A stretch of DNA of 64,000 bases from Hysterangium stoloniferum (taxonomy: Eukaryota > Basidiomycota > Agaricomycetes > Hysterangiales > Hysterangiaceae): NCBI GenBank assembly GCA_015178975.1, contig WHVD01000048.1, positions 434,001 to 498,000 on the forward strand, written 5' to 3'. Below the pieces are notes generated by a model. That model did no database searches. It was given only the letters and a program-made list of their open reading frames with translations, and was not told the DNA's origin. The position numbers and the translations under genes are program-made. This document shows, in pieces, positions 46,118 through 57,546 of the stretch (its first letter is position 1; the number at the start of each line of letters is the position of its first letter).

Positions 46118-49100
46118 CCATCCGAACTGAGTTGCCAACGAAAAACAACGACTATTTGATAGTTCCGACGGCCTGGTGAACGGCGTAGCGATCAAGTGTA
46201 GGAGATGGCCAGCATGTTTAATGATGTCTGAGCATCTCCACGCTATGCAGCTATCTTCTGTCGACCGCTCAATCGCCTTACAGTTGCTAATAACCCGGGA
46301 AAGAGCGTCGATAGTGGATTCTGTACGCACTCGGACGCACGGATATTCCAGATCTGGAGATCTGGCTATGAACTTGTGATTCTTATTATGTTCCGAATAG
46401 ACCACAGCATCCATTTGTCCGGGCTTAAATTTATCGACATCGACAATTATCTAGTATTTCAGTTGATTATGACAGTATTTGCGGAAGAATATAGGGATGT
46501 GCCTTAAGATTGAAACCATCAAAGAACTAACGATATTGAGCTGGCTGTTATGGACTATGAAGAGCGACTTGTTGTCAAGGAAGTTCTCCAGTATTTCCAG
46601 GTGGATGAACAATCTTACTGAAATATTAGGGCTTTGAGCCAATGTCTGGATATTCATTCTGATATTTCTGAGCACAGAATTTAATACCTCTCCAGATATG
46701 ACTCGAAGCCATATGTCCTGGGAAACGCAATGCATGAAACGCTGATGTAATATGTGGCCGGGGGTCCCTGTTCTCGATTCAACCAGAACTCAGTGGCCTC
46801 TGAATGAGGGAATTATAGAGTGCCGACGTAATGGCGGCTTGTATTCGTATCCCACCATTGGGCGCCGGGGCAACATGTGAAGGTGTGACCCAACGATGTG
46901 ACCCAACGATGCTATAGGCTATTGTAAAAGTAGGCTATGTGCACAGGGTACAAGTTCCTAAGACAATATCTGGATCAACATCTTCTATAGTGCATGCTTC
47001 CTGTCTACTTTATACTACGTTGTGTCCATTGTTCTATCTAAATAGGTGTAACAAAAGACGCATAAATCCACAGTTAATATGCCACTTAGAATAAGGGGCA
47101 CAATGGGAATCTAAAAATAGATCAAGTGGCTGTTGTACTCAGCGGTAGTTCAATCGCTATGCTTTCTTTTACAACATAGGCTTCAAGGTCATAGCTTGAC
47201 GATTGTTCATCAGCTGTATTCCATCACAATGCAACCAGAATGCTGTAAAATCATTCCCGCTCGTTCCCGAATTTGACGAGGGTATGAAGGTCTACAAAGA
47301 CATAAGTAGTTCGAATGTACCCCAATGCTTGCAGCTAAGTAATTCATACCTCAAGACTTCAACACTCTGGGCAAACGCCTGATCTCCAGATGTCCCATCC
47401 ACAGTTCGCTCGTCATCGTTAACTTTGCCATTATCGTAGCTTTCTTTACGGGATAGAGGAGTTTCATCCCAACCCGTTCCAAACGACTCCGAACTCGTAC
47501 CCGATTCTGATGATCCAGTGTCAGTGGACCGCCCTGCCGGCATTTTAACAACAGTCGGTGGGTAATGCCAGCTCGCATCTCCTTGGCACTGAAGCACGCA
47601 GGATGTGATACATATTTGGTGATAATAGCATTATAATTTACTCACAATCTCTTCGTCTATATTGTCTGCAGACAGTGGAATGTGCTGATCGTCTTCCGGA
47701 GCTCGAGAACAGGTTTCGTTACAGCTCCATCGTTCTCGAAGTTTCGCCCGGAATCTGTCTCTTATTCCCGTCATAATGATCTGCTCCCTTTCTTCCCGGC
47801 CCAGTACAGCTGGGGAAACCGACGGTGGTAACTCCTCAACGCCTTCTTGGAGGTTGGATATGGTGTTGGTAGACCTCCCTGGCATCGTAACAACGGTCGG
47901 TGGGTCATGGTAGCTGGTTTTCCTTGACACTGAAACGCGCGGGGTGTGATGCAAACTACATGATAATGGCATTATACTTTACTCACGAACTTGGAACTCA
48001 TCAGCCGAAACCTCTACGTAGTTTGCAGACAGTATGTTCTGGCCGTCATCGGGGGTCTGATAACTGGACTCCAAAGGTGGTAGCTCCTCAACGTCTTCTC
48101 GGAGGTTGGCTGTGGTGTTGATGCACCTCTCTAGCATCTTGACGGCGTTCGGTGGGCCATGGCACTGCAACGCGCCGGATGTGATACAAATTACGTGATA
48201 AGAGCATGATACTTTACTTACCATCACGTCAACCCCGACCTCTGCACCGTTTGTGGACAGTGGCATATGGTGGTGATCATCTGGGATATCCCCCTCGATG
48301 CCTTCTCGGTGGTTGGATGTTGAACGGCGGTGGGTGGGCCATGGTAAATTGTTTCTCCTTGGCACTGCAACGCGCAGGATGTGATACAAATTACGCGATG
48401 GTAGCATAATACTTTGCTCACCATCTCGTCAACCCGGACCTCTGCAATGTTTGCGGACAGTGGCATACGCCGGTGATCATCTGGTATATCCCCTTAATGT
48501 CTTCTCGGTGGCTGGATGTTGTGTTGGTAGGTCATGGTAGCATGTTTCTCCTTGGCACTGAAGCGCGCAGGATGTGATAGAGATTACATTATAATAGCAT
48601 TGTACCTCACTCACCAGCTCGTCAGCCCAAGTATCCACATAGTTTGCAGACAGTGCAATGTGCTGGTCGTCATCGGGGCCCGGTAGCATAAATCGTGCCC
48701 GGGTTCGGTACAGCTCCAACGTTCTCGAAGCTTCACCCGGAATATCTCTCTCATTCCCGTCTTATTGATCTGGTCCCATTGATCCGAGCTTAGTTCATTC
48801 GGGGAAACCAAGGGTGGTTGCTCCCCAGCGCCTTCTCGGTGGTTGGACGTGGTGTTTGTGGGCCTCCCTGCCATCTGAACAACCGTCGGTGGGTCATTGT
48901 AGCTCGTATCTCCTTTGAACTGAAACGCGCAGGGTGTGATACAAATTACCTGATAATAGTATAATACTTTACTCACCGACTCGTCAACCCGGACTTCTCC
49001 ATCATTTGCGGACAGTGGTATATGTTGGTGATCAACTGATATATGCTCCTCATCATCGGGGGCCCGGACACATGAAGAAACCAATGGTGGTTGCTCCTCA

Positions 49101-50462
49101 ACGCCTTCTGGATGGTTGGATGTTGTGTTGGTGGGCCGCCCTGACATCTTAACAACAGCTGTTGGGTCATGGTGGCGTGTTTCTCCTCGGCACTGAAGCG
49201 CGTAGGATGTGATATAGATTACATGATAATAGTATTATACCTCACTCACCAGCTCGTCAGCTTAAACCTCTACATAGTTTCCAGACAATGCTATGTGCTG
49301 GTCGTCATTGGGGGTCCGGTAACAAAAATCGTGCCCGGTTTCAGTGTAGCTCCAACGTTCTCGAAGTTTCGCCCGGAATCTCTCTCTTATTCCCATCATA
49401 ATGATCTGCTCCCTTTCCCTCCTGGCTCAGTACAGCTGGGGAAGCCAACGGTGGTAACTCTTCAACGCCTTCTCGGAGGTTGGATATGGTGTTGGTATCC
49501 TGGTATCTTCACAACCATCGGTGGGACAATGTAGCTCGTATCTCCTCTGAGCTGAAACGCGCAGGGTCTGAGACAGATGACCTGATAATAGCATGATACT
49601 TTACTCACCGACTCGTCAACCCGGATTTCTCCATCATTTGCGGACAGTGGTATATGCTGGTGATCGTCTGGTATATGCTTCTCATCATCGAGGGCCCAGT
49701 AACATGAAGAAACCGAGGGTTGCTCCTCAACGCCTGCTCGATGGTTGGATGTTGTGTTGGTGGGTCATGGTAGCTCGTTTCTCCTTGGCACTAAAGCGCG
49801 CGGGATGTGATATAGATTGCATGATCATAGCATTATACCTCACACACCAGCTCGTCAACCCAAACGTCTACAGAGTTTGCAGACAGTGGCATGTGCTGAT
49901 CGTCGTCGGGGACCCAGTAACATAAATTGTGCCCGGGTTCGGTACAGCTCCAACGATCTCCATGCTTCGCCCGGAATATCTCTCTCATTCCCGTCTTAAT
50001 GATCCGGTCCCGTTGATCCGAGGTCAGTTCGCCGGGAGAAACCAAGGGTGGTTGCTCTTCAGCGCCTTCTCGGCGGTTGGACGTGGTGTTGGTGGGCCGC
50101 CCTGCCATCTGAACAACCGTCGGTGGGCCATTGTAGCTCGAATCTCCTTTGAACTGAAACGCGCAGGATGTGAGATGGATTACATGATAATAGCATCATA
50201 CGTAACTCACCAGCTCGTCAACCCAAACCTCTACATGGTTTGCAGACAGTGGTATGTGCTGGCCGTCCGCAAGAGTTCGGCAGCATAGATTGTGCCCCGG
50301 TTCGTTACAGCTCCAAACGGAATCTTTTCCCCGTTCTGATCTCCAGGATCTGCCCCAGTTCCTCTGAGCTCAACTTGAGTACATCAGTGGAAACCAAGGG
50401 GGGTAGCTCCTAGCTGTTGCCATATCGTGATTCCTCAGAGTCGTCTCGTTGAAAATAGACAT
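46103..50462 (-). pseudogene. Exon-array gene, copy 3 (about eleven repeated exons, mostly frame-broken)
   Basis: The first ATG at 50462 matches copy 1, but an internal deletion ends exon 1 early. Exons in order: 50462-50211, 50153-49848 (open, 102 codons), 49790-49609, 49551-49250, 49192-48977 (open, 72 codons), 48919-48615, 48557-48422, 48364-48222, 48164-47987, 47929-47646, then C-terminal exons 47588-47350 and from 47291. All ten introns between 50211 and 47588 are exactly 57 nt, while most exons carry indels. Full-length exons keep WSCTEPGHDLCY-type metal sites. The last domain is split by a 262-bp insertion and keeps SGEVLNSVLRNIRMNIQTLA near 46650-46690. It is probably not translatable as one protein, although skipping broken exons cannot be excluded. 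Confidence 0.65.
46918..47179. mobile_element. 262-bp insertion inside exon-array copy 3
   Basis: Block 2 reads GATGCTATAAGCTTCAAGG. Block 1 has ATAG at 46914-46917, the insert, and ATAG at 47176-47179 before GCTTCAAGG. Ends are weakly inverted (GCTATTGTAAAAG / CTTTTACAACATAG). It falls in the C-terminal exon and would destroy it. Confidence 0.65.
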
Positions 50463-50479
50463 TGGTGGGCAGCAGTCGT

Positions 50480-52027
50480 GCTCACACCAGAAGGGGATGT
50501 TGTACTTCCATGGCAGCAATGCAGCAATTAACTAGAGAATCAATTTGTGGGAAATGGACGGCCGCCGTGCTTACACAAGATACATAGTGCTTCATCCCTT
50601 CCTTTCGGCACACCCCATTTTAAACAAGGTCCTCATCTGCCTTCAACCATACAGACTCCAGGATACTCCCCAAGTTAGCTTACTATTTTCTACGCTAATT
50701 CCTACACTTCATCAGGTTCGTCTTCTGCAGAAAGCACACATGGCAATTAGGTATACTTTGGTGAGTTGTCATCACACAATTCTTGAGCGTTAGAATTCAG
50801 GGCAATCCAGCTTCTCTGTGCATTTACAACAGGAGGACATGCTGCGCCTTTATGTCGCAAGCAGATAGAGAGTCAATTCTAGGGCACCTGTGTACCTTCT
50901 ATTTGTAACCTAATTAGTATCTGCATTTATTCCCAAACGCTCTTAATAACGCCTATTGACTGAAATTTTTTCCGGCAGTAGTATGTCAATACGTCGCTTT
51001 ACGGTTTCTAAGCGTATAACATGAGAGAATATAGCGGTGCACGTGGCCTCCCTTGACTTTGAAATCATGGTGTTTTTTCTCGGGGTGTCATACATGGTCA
51101 ACGGTCTGGGTACTAAGAAGTATAGAAAATAAGGGACGGAGCGTAGCTATTTGTGTTCTATACGACGGGTAGTGTGTTCACCATGATATGATCCTTTAAA
51201 CTGAGTTCGACTCCCACACCTTTTTCTTCTTACATGCGAGTAATTTTCATACCTTATGATTTATGCTCATACACTTTTAGATTTGTAATACTATCCAACT
51301 TGGTCTTCACTCTCATGTACTATCATCCCTTTCCTGTCTCTTACTCATCTGCACCATTATCATACTTTCCCAACCAGTTTCCCTGCTAATCCTTCATCTT
51401 GCCATTTCATATTGATTCTGTCTATACCTTTTCCTCTTTAATCTTCATCATTAGCAAGATTGCACCGTACTTTAGAATCATAAATCTCATGACAGTTTCA
51501 AATGTGACTACTTATTGATTGAAATATAACAGTGAAATCAAAATACTCTGTACAGTTATATGACATATAGTTTAGTACACTCTGTAGCTGGTTGTGGTTG
51601 ACAATGTTGAGGCATGCACTAAGTGAGGGGGGACGGCGCCTGTGGAAGCGACACGCGTTGGTTGTTGCACATTTGACGATCTGGCTCGTCTAGCTGCCGG
51701 GAAGTGCAGGACCATCCAGTAGGCTGCGGCAAAATAGCTTATGCATTCTAATTAGGTAGGTGAACAGAGGGCTATGCGGTAAGCTAATTAGGTTACAGGT
51801 AGAAGTACACAGGGATACCCCATATAGAATTGGAGCCGTACTCGCACATAATCCGTATTGTTTCATATTTTCCTTCTTGAACAAGGCACATAATTCACTC
51901 TTTCTTAAAACATATAAGTTCGGATTTCCTTAAATCCCCTACCCAAACGCTGAGTGGGAACACCGACAACAAGCTGATGCACACTGCAGAAAGTCCGGAC
52001 CGCCGGGTCTCACCTCGGGACTATAAT
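50480..52027. other. Upstream region of exon-array copy 3, duplicated at 61640-62650
   Basis: Aligns with block 2 through several indels. Small minus-strand frames (about 64 codons near 51884-51690 and 62647-62459) are not conserved in reading, so I do not call a gene. Confidence 0.5.
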
Positions 52028-52135
52028 AGAGAGTATTTGCAACTAATGAAATATTAGCAAACTGAATTGGTTCCTGACATTCATATCAGGAACCAATTCA
52101 GTTTTCCTAATATATATTAGTTGCAAATACTCTCT
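52028..52135. mobile_element. MITE-1, full-length copy H
   Basis: 108-bp palindrome flanked by AAT on both sides (or TA). The corresponding part of block 2 is rearranged, so the empty site cannot be read directly. Confidence 0.9.
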
Positions 52136-52684
52136 AATAAGAAAGTCAACATGGGATTTGGTGGAAGCAAAATAAATAAATAAATATTAATGCGCACTAG
52201 TCCCAGGAGCTATTTCGGTCCAAAGTCGGCTGTTCTTAAATCCGCCCCCTTGCCGATGACCGCGGCTAACGCTAAGACACCGGATCCGAGAGAATTCGCC
52301 ACCTAATCAAGTTTTACTGTAGCCTTGCCGATGTGATTGCCTGTGGGGTCAACGTTTAATCTCTTGTGTTGGTTGTTTCACCCCCGATGATCATTATTTT
52401 TTTCCTGAACATTTTATTTTGTCCACACTAAGACATTGCAAAGATTTTCTCATTTCAACATCATTCCAAACAACAACGCTGCTACATATATCTATCAAAA
52501 TTTAATTTATGATTTTTTTCTATGAATTTTGTTGTCTTTCCTGAAGCTCGCTCACTTGGACTCCGGGCGTCTTCGGTTCAAGCCCGCGTATCAGCCGGGA
52601 TTCATTGGTGGTAAGCGGCAATCACGGGAATCGACCGGCTACGCATTCAATAAGACTACCCCGCCAAGTCCTTCAACCTTGAAT

Positions 52685-52702
52685 AGAGAGTATTTGCAAC
52701 TA
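52685..52702. repeat. MITE-1 left terminus, fragment I
   Basis: AGAGAGTATTTGCAACTA, then unrelated sequence. The identical junction is present at 63199, so this truncated copy predates the segmental duplication. Confidence 0.75.
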
Positions 52703-52754
52703 ATACTTGGGTGAGGACTCGTTCAGGTTGATAAAGCAAAGAAAAAATGTACAA

Positions 52755-53559
52755 TTCTGACATCGTGTGGGCCCTTCCTGAGTCCTCCACTCCACTGTCA
52801 AGCCCACGCTTCCTGCCAGCCTGTTTTTCTGTGCCAGCATCAGCAGGACCTACTTTCGACGCTCTCCTACTTCCCCTTCGCGACGACGCTTTTGGCTTGA
52901 CGACACCTCGCGTTCGATGGCTTTTTTTTTTGCTTCCACCCGCCCTTTTTGTTTGTTAATCCGGTCTCGTTCGCGGCATGAATTGCAGAGATTGAATATA
53001 GCTGTGAGAGGCAGAGTCTTCTTGCACCAAGGCTTCGTGCATTTTTTTGTAGCACATTCTTCCATATTGTGTTGTACACGTAGAATGATTTTTTGAACAT
53101 TAAATCACCTCACCATGCTCATATTCGACCATCCTGCCAACCACCACTCGCTCCGATGCATCCGGCCTGCTTCCTCTTCATTCTCCCGTAGATACTATAG
53201 TAGCTATGCTCTATACGATGCTACGGAACCGCTATGTATCTTAGTTATGTCACGACGCGGTATATAAATGTATTAAAATAAAAAAATTGTTGAAACACAT
53301 AATATTTTATTTGTCAGTGTCGACTACAAAGGCAAGTCATACTTAGTGGGGAGCTATGGGTTTTACATGAAGAGTGATAAATTTGTCGGAACGTGACAAT
53401 ATGTCCAGTCTGGGGGCTTTGTCCAGCTTTTAATGTAAGAACACGGCTACAACACCTTCACATGCCGGCAAATGACCAGATCTCACGGCAGACAAGCCGA
53501 ATGGTAACAATCGACTGATCACTGTTCAACCTTGAATACTTGGCTGAGGACATATACAA
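52755..53559. mobile_element. 805-bp insertion with TACAA duplication, carrying a small Cys-rich frame
   Basis: Block 2 reads AATGTACAATACAAATG. Block 1 has TACAA at 52750-52754, 805 bp of extra DNA, and TACAA at 53555-53559. No obvious terminal repeats. It contains the minus-strand frame 53065-52850. Confidence 0.65.
52850..53065 (-). CDS. Small Cys-rich basic protein (71 aa)
   Basis: ATG 53065 opens a 71-codon frame with Cys spacing C-x4-C-x4-C-x13-C-x2-C (CATKKCTKPWC, then CNSCRERDR), followed by a Lys/Arg-rich helix (RVEAKKKAIERE, QKRRREGEVGERRK). The pattern resembles short zinc-binding heads of basidiomycete proteins, but no function can be assigned. It lies wholly in the 805-bp insertion, so it is probably cargo captured by or belonging to a mobile element. 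It may be a truncated gene. Confidence 0.4.
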   Translation of the reverse strand: MEECATKKCTKPWCKKTLPLTAIFNLCNSCRERDRINKQKGRVEAKKKAIEREVSSSQKRRREGEVGERRK

Positions 53560-53924
53560 TACAAATGTTTAAAAAAATTAAGCGCTGATGGACGAGAAAT
53601 GATATATCAAACTGGGACCCAGCGTTCCACTAAACTCAATTAGTTCCTTTGTCCAAAATTCAAAATGATATTAGGCTTAAGACGGTTTACAACTTATGTG
53701 ACTCGTGTTTCTGAAACGTGTCCTTTACTCTCTGTGAGTGCTCCAACATAGGGAGGATGGTACGTGTCCCTATCAATTTGAAGGTTCCATACGCTTTGTA
53801 TCTTTTACGCTGGGGAGATACGACATGTGTGTGAGTGAAGTCCTGGTTGGACGCTTTCATCATATTAGCTGTTAGCTTGCGACTTGTACGGGGGTGAACT
53901 TGAAAAACGCCAAATGAAGCGGGC

Positions 53925-54105
53925 GCCTGATTACATATATGTTCCCATGAATGAATTTGCCGACCAAGTCATTTAAAAAAGTAAAAAAAAAGTAATGTAG
54001 AGGTTAGTTATTTCGGCTTTCTTAAGCCTTGGGCATGTGGTGTAGATAACCGATTCCATGGAGCAGTTGTCGTCAGGGATCAGAAAGGATATATACAAGG
54101 CCAAT
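53925..54105. repeat. Left part of a fold-back repeat interrupted by the Harbinger unit
   Basis: GCGCCTGATTACATATATGT to CAGAAAGGATATATACAAGG matches 63640-63861. Directly after GGCCAAT the MITE-1 end of the Harbinger unit begins. Confidence 0.55.
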
Positions 54106-54323
54106 AGAGAGTATTTGCAACTAATGAAATATTAGCACACTGAATTAGTTCCTGATATTCATATCAGGTGCACCATTAGAGTATTTGCAACTAATAATTA
54201 TCAGCTCCAGAATGATCTGGACATCAACTCCACCTATTATTTATCGTCAATCAAAATATTTCCCAACATGTGACCTAAAATGTGACAGCTGAGTCTCCAA
54301 ACTGGGCTCTTTACCCTAACAGA

Positions 54324-54805
54324 CATGTTCTCAAGGGCATCACTTCGTGTTCCAGTGGTCCCCAGTGAGTTCAACCTGTCCCCTCTGTTTTCTATGCTAA
54401 CTGACTCTTTTCTGAGGCTGTCATCATGTTTTCCAGGTTTCTCAGTGCATCCAAACCATATCCCTTCTTCCTAATCTAACACTCAAGGCCATCACTTCGT
54501 GTTCCAGTGGTCCTCAGTGAGTTCAACCTGTCCCCTCTGTTTTCTATGCTAACTGACTCTTTTCTGAGGCTGTCATCACATTTTCCAGGTTTCTCAGTGC
54601 ATCCAAACTATATCCCTTCTTCCTAATCTAACACACATGTTCTCAAGGCCATCACTTCGTGTTCCAGTGGTCCCCAATAAGTTCAACCCATCCCCTCTGT
54701 TTTCTATGCTAACATATGTATTCTTTTCTGAGGCTGTCATCACATTTTCCAGGTTTCTCAGTGTGTCCAAACCATATCCCTTCTCTCTAATCTAACACGC
54801 ATCTG
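54324..54805. repeat. Minisatellite, about three units of 152-160 bp
   Basis: Units start at about 54338, 54490 and 54650 with CATCACTTCGTGTTCCAGTG. Each contains TGTTTTCTATGCTAAC and TTTTCCAGGTTTCTCAGTG. C/T-rich on the plus strand and non-coding. Confidence 0.85.
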
Positions 54806-55142
54806 CAAGGTCCACATATTCTGAGTGCCATGTCCTACCAATTCAGGACTGTGTCACCTTCTGACTTCTATCATACTTCCCTTCTCTCGCCCTCACCTCC
54901 TCTTCCATCATCACATGTGATGCCCCTCATGCCCACACTCCCATCTTAAAAATGTGCAAGATACTTATCCAAAGCATCCAACATGCAGGTCCCACACCCC
55001 CATAGTCCCATGAACGTGGATATCCCCATATGCCCTCTTCCCCCCAACTCCTCTTCCATGGTCAACACCCCCCAACTGGTCACTCTGGTCAGGTCATCTC
55101 CACACCATCGCCAGGTCACTTCAGTCACATTATCTCCATGAG

Positions 55143-56143
55143 TGTTTGAAGGTGAGTCAGACACTGGCATTTTCACTGATGGCAGCAAGGATGCCTCTTC
55201 ACCCACCAAGAAGAGGACACAATGATGCAAGCCCAGGGAGGAGTTCTCGAGCAATAACCTCAAGCACTTTTGAGTGCAGTTCTAAATGTCAACCCCTGGA
55301 TGTGCATGTGACCCCCCTATGCATTTATAACCAACAATATTACTCAGACAGTATTGTGCTTGTCCTCTATAGTTCTGGTCATATTTTCATTGAAAAACTT
55401 AACAGGAGGTGTCAGTTTTGGTCAAACAGGCTAATGCGTGTGAGGGATGTTCAGCTGATACACTAAAAAACAAGGTGTACAGTCTCTTGAAAGCTGTTGA
55501 GGTGTGTTTTTTTTTTCTTTATGTTTTTTATTTAACAACTCTATTAGACTTGAGGTGCTAGCATGCATAATTCTCTTGCTTGTGATGCAAATCTTTTCAC
55601 TGCCATCTCAGGTTGTTTGGATTTTGTGGCAGCTCTCAAAAAACTGGTGGAGGAAACAAGGGAATCTGATCACGAGAAAGTGAAACTGGTATGTTGTTCT
55701 TGATATTATATGTATCTTTATTCTACTCAATTTTTTTAGGCAGCCAAAGCTCAGAAGACTGCTGGCTTGAACTTGCACAGTGCGATGATGAAGGGCCATT
55801 CGTGCCAATCCCTGAAGAAATGCACTCAGGATGATCTTTTTTGGCCACAGGGCATTCTGACATAGCACAGGAACACTCCTCTGGCTCTGGCATATCAATG
55901 TTGATGAGCTGACACACTTCAAAGAGCAAGAAACACCATGAAGACACACTCGAGTCAATCATTGGCCTTATTCGTACTTTAGTGGATATGAGGGAGGTTA
56001 TGATCAGTGAGCAATGCAAGCAGACAGAAGCATTCGTTCTGGAGGCACGTGCAGCACGAGAGAAGGCATATGCAGCATGACTTGCCAGTGATGAGATTGC
56101 GAAGTCGCTCATTGATGTATTGAGACAGGGTTTGTTGGGATGA
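55143..56143 (+). pseudogene. Probable Harbinger accessory (second) protein, decayed
   Basis: Plus-strand pieces convergent to the transposase: VFEGESDTGIFTDGSKDASS at about 55143-55205; CLDFVAALKKLVEETRES ending at 55688; a 51-nt intron (55689-55739); AAKAQKTAGLNLHSAMMKGH; and a helical tail (LIRTLVDMREVMISEQCKQ, EARAAREKAYAA, SDEIAKSLIDVLRQ) to 56143. Stops separate these pieces. Harbinger elements usually encode a second DNA-binding protein, and the composition and position suit that role, but no Myb-type domain is visible. The assignment is by context. Confidence 0.4.
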
Positions 56144-56270
56144 TGTTCATTTTTCTCCATTTTCTTGTGATCTTATCATAGTCGGTTTTCTCAATAATAT
56201 TTTGTATACAAAAAAGATAAAAGAAACTTGTTTTATTGTGAGAAATACAATGGAATAGAACAAAGTAAAA

Positions 56271-57546
56271 TTAATCATGAAAATATATATCTACAGTTGG
56301 CAGCATGCAACCATAATGAATAGATGTTTGATTTGGAGTGAGACATGCATGGGCATTGCACAATAGGATACCAATGCAATACATTGTTTCACACTGTGTC
56401 CCCAATATCTTCTGCTTCACAACTGAATTGAGAAATGGCCAGTCTTGAAGGATGAGGCCAAATCCATGCTCCACTGAAATGCACACCCTACCCGTTGCTG
56501 TGTTCCATGCACGCTGTTCTTCAGAGAGTGGTGCAACTGCAGTGTATGAGCTCACCATGACTGGACTTGTGCCATATGCCGAATCTCCATAGATCTGAAA
56601 ATATCGGCACTCAGGGGGGTTATCTGGAGTCGATCCTGGTTGGATCACCTTCTGCTCTAACATTTCTAGGAGCCCGCTCTCAGCTAGGACTCCCACATCA
56701 TTTTGAGGGGCACAAAATGGTCTGCTGAGATGTACCATTAGCCCGTTGGGGGCTACAATGCCTTGGAACTTCATGCCATGGCACTTCTTGCAGCCAGTGT
56801 ACACAAGCTCCTGAAATTCACCTGGTTGACAGGTGGGATGGATTGTGCAATCAATGAAGCTGAATATTGTAGATGTGGGTGCTCCAAAGTTATGAATAGC
56901 TTCAGCATATTCTTAAAGACGATCCGGGTTGACAACCCCTTCTGTATCCCAGTCTAGTAGATGATCCCACTGGTTGTTGAGAAATTTTGCTGTGGAGTTG
57001 ATGAGATCAGAGATGACACCTGTGACAAGTTATATTTGGCAGATAGAGCCCACTGGTCCTCTGGGCTATGCAATCGTGCACAAAGAAGTGTGAATGCCTC
57101 GATGGCAGTAGCTTTATTGTGGTTAGGAGTGATAAGGGGATCTGGGATCTCGAGGATTTGGCTCAATAGTATGAGCTCATCTGCTGTGAATCTATATAAA
57201 TGTTAGCAATGGTCATCAAATCAAAGTATATCCATATGCACCTGAATGCCCAAAGACACCCCAACCGCCCAAGCCTGTTCAGATAATCTACAGTAATCCT
57301 CTCTCCTCCCTGATCTGGCCAAGGTTGTTGCTTGGGTAGTGCAGAAATGGTTGCAAGAGCTGCAACATTGGCTGTATTGTCAAGTTGGAGTTGGATGGTG
57401 GGGAACAAAATGGGTGATACAGTGAGAGGCTGTGCTGTGCAACATTGGATAAAAACATTGGCAATAGTACTGGCAATGAGGGCCTTCTGTCACCTGGAGA
57501 GTGTTTTTCTCAATGGCCTTGACTGCGTGACAGACATAATTATGCT
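56271..57546 (-). pseudogene. PIF/Harbinger DDE transposase (nearly complete, broken)
   Basis: From about 57546: an N-terminal region ending LNRLGRLGCLWAFR, a 50-nt intron (57241-57192), then FTADELILLSQILEIPDPLI and IEAFTLLCARLHSPEDQWAL, typical of the Harbinger N-terminal region. The catalytic part shows the first Asp in FIDCTI (about 56860), the second in YGDSAYGTSP (about 56575) and the Glu in SVEHGFGLILQDW (about 56475), and it ends LTPNQTSIHYGC near 56271. Defects are one frameshift near 57000 and one TAA just before EYAEAIHNFGAPT (about 56915). All three DDE residues survive, so decay is probably fairly recent. It would cut and rejoin element ends. Confidence 0.8.

Larger units (their letters stand above)
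45176..54105. repeat. Segmental duplication, block 1
   Basis: Aligns in order with 57645-63861. It contains the plus-strand tail fragment, exon-array copy 3, the 50.5-52.7 kb upstream region, a MITE-1 half (52685) and the 53.6-54.1 kb repeat. It is longer because of insertions at 45826, 46918, 52028 and 52755 and because it keeps exons missing from block 2. Confidence 0.85.

Noticed and set aside
47588..50211. Regularly spaced repeats resembling a CRISPR array
   Set aside because: The regular 57-nt segments have GT-AG ends and the intervals are homologous to one another, not unique spacers. They are introns between duplicated exons.
52540..52610. tRNA-like segment (CTTCGGTTCAAGCCCG resembles a B box)
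   Set aside because: No matching acceptor stem, D arm or A box could be built, and the copy at 63.06 kb is altered through the B box itself.
56763..57206. Plus-strand frames opposite the Harbinger transposase
   Set aside because: The minus strand carries clear transposase motifs; these are shadows.
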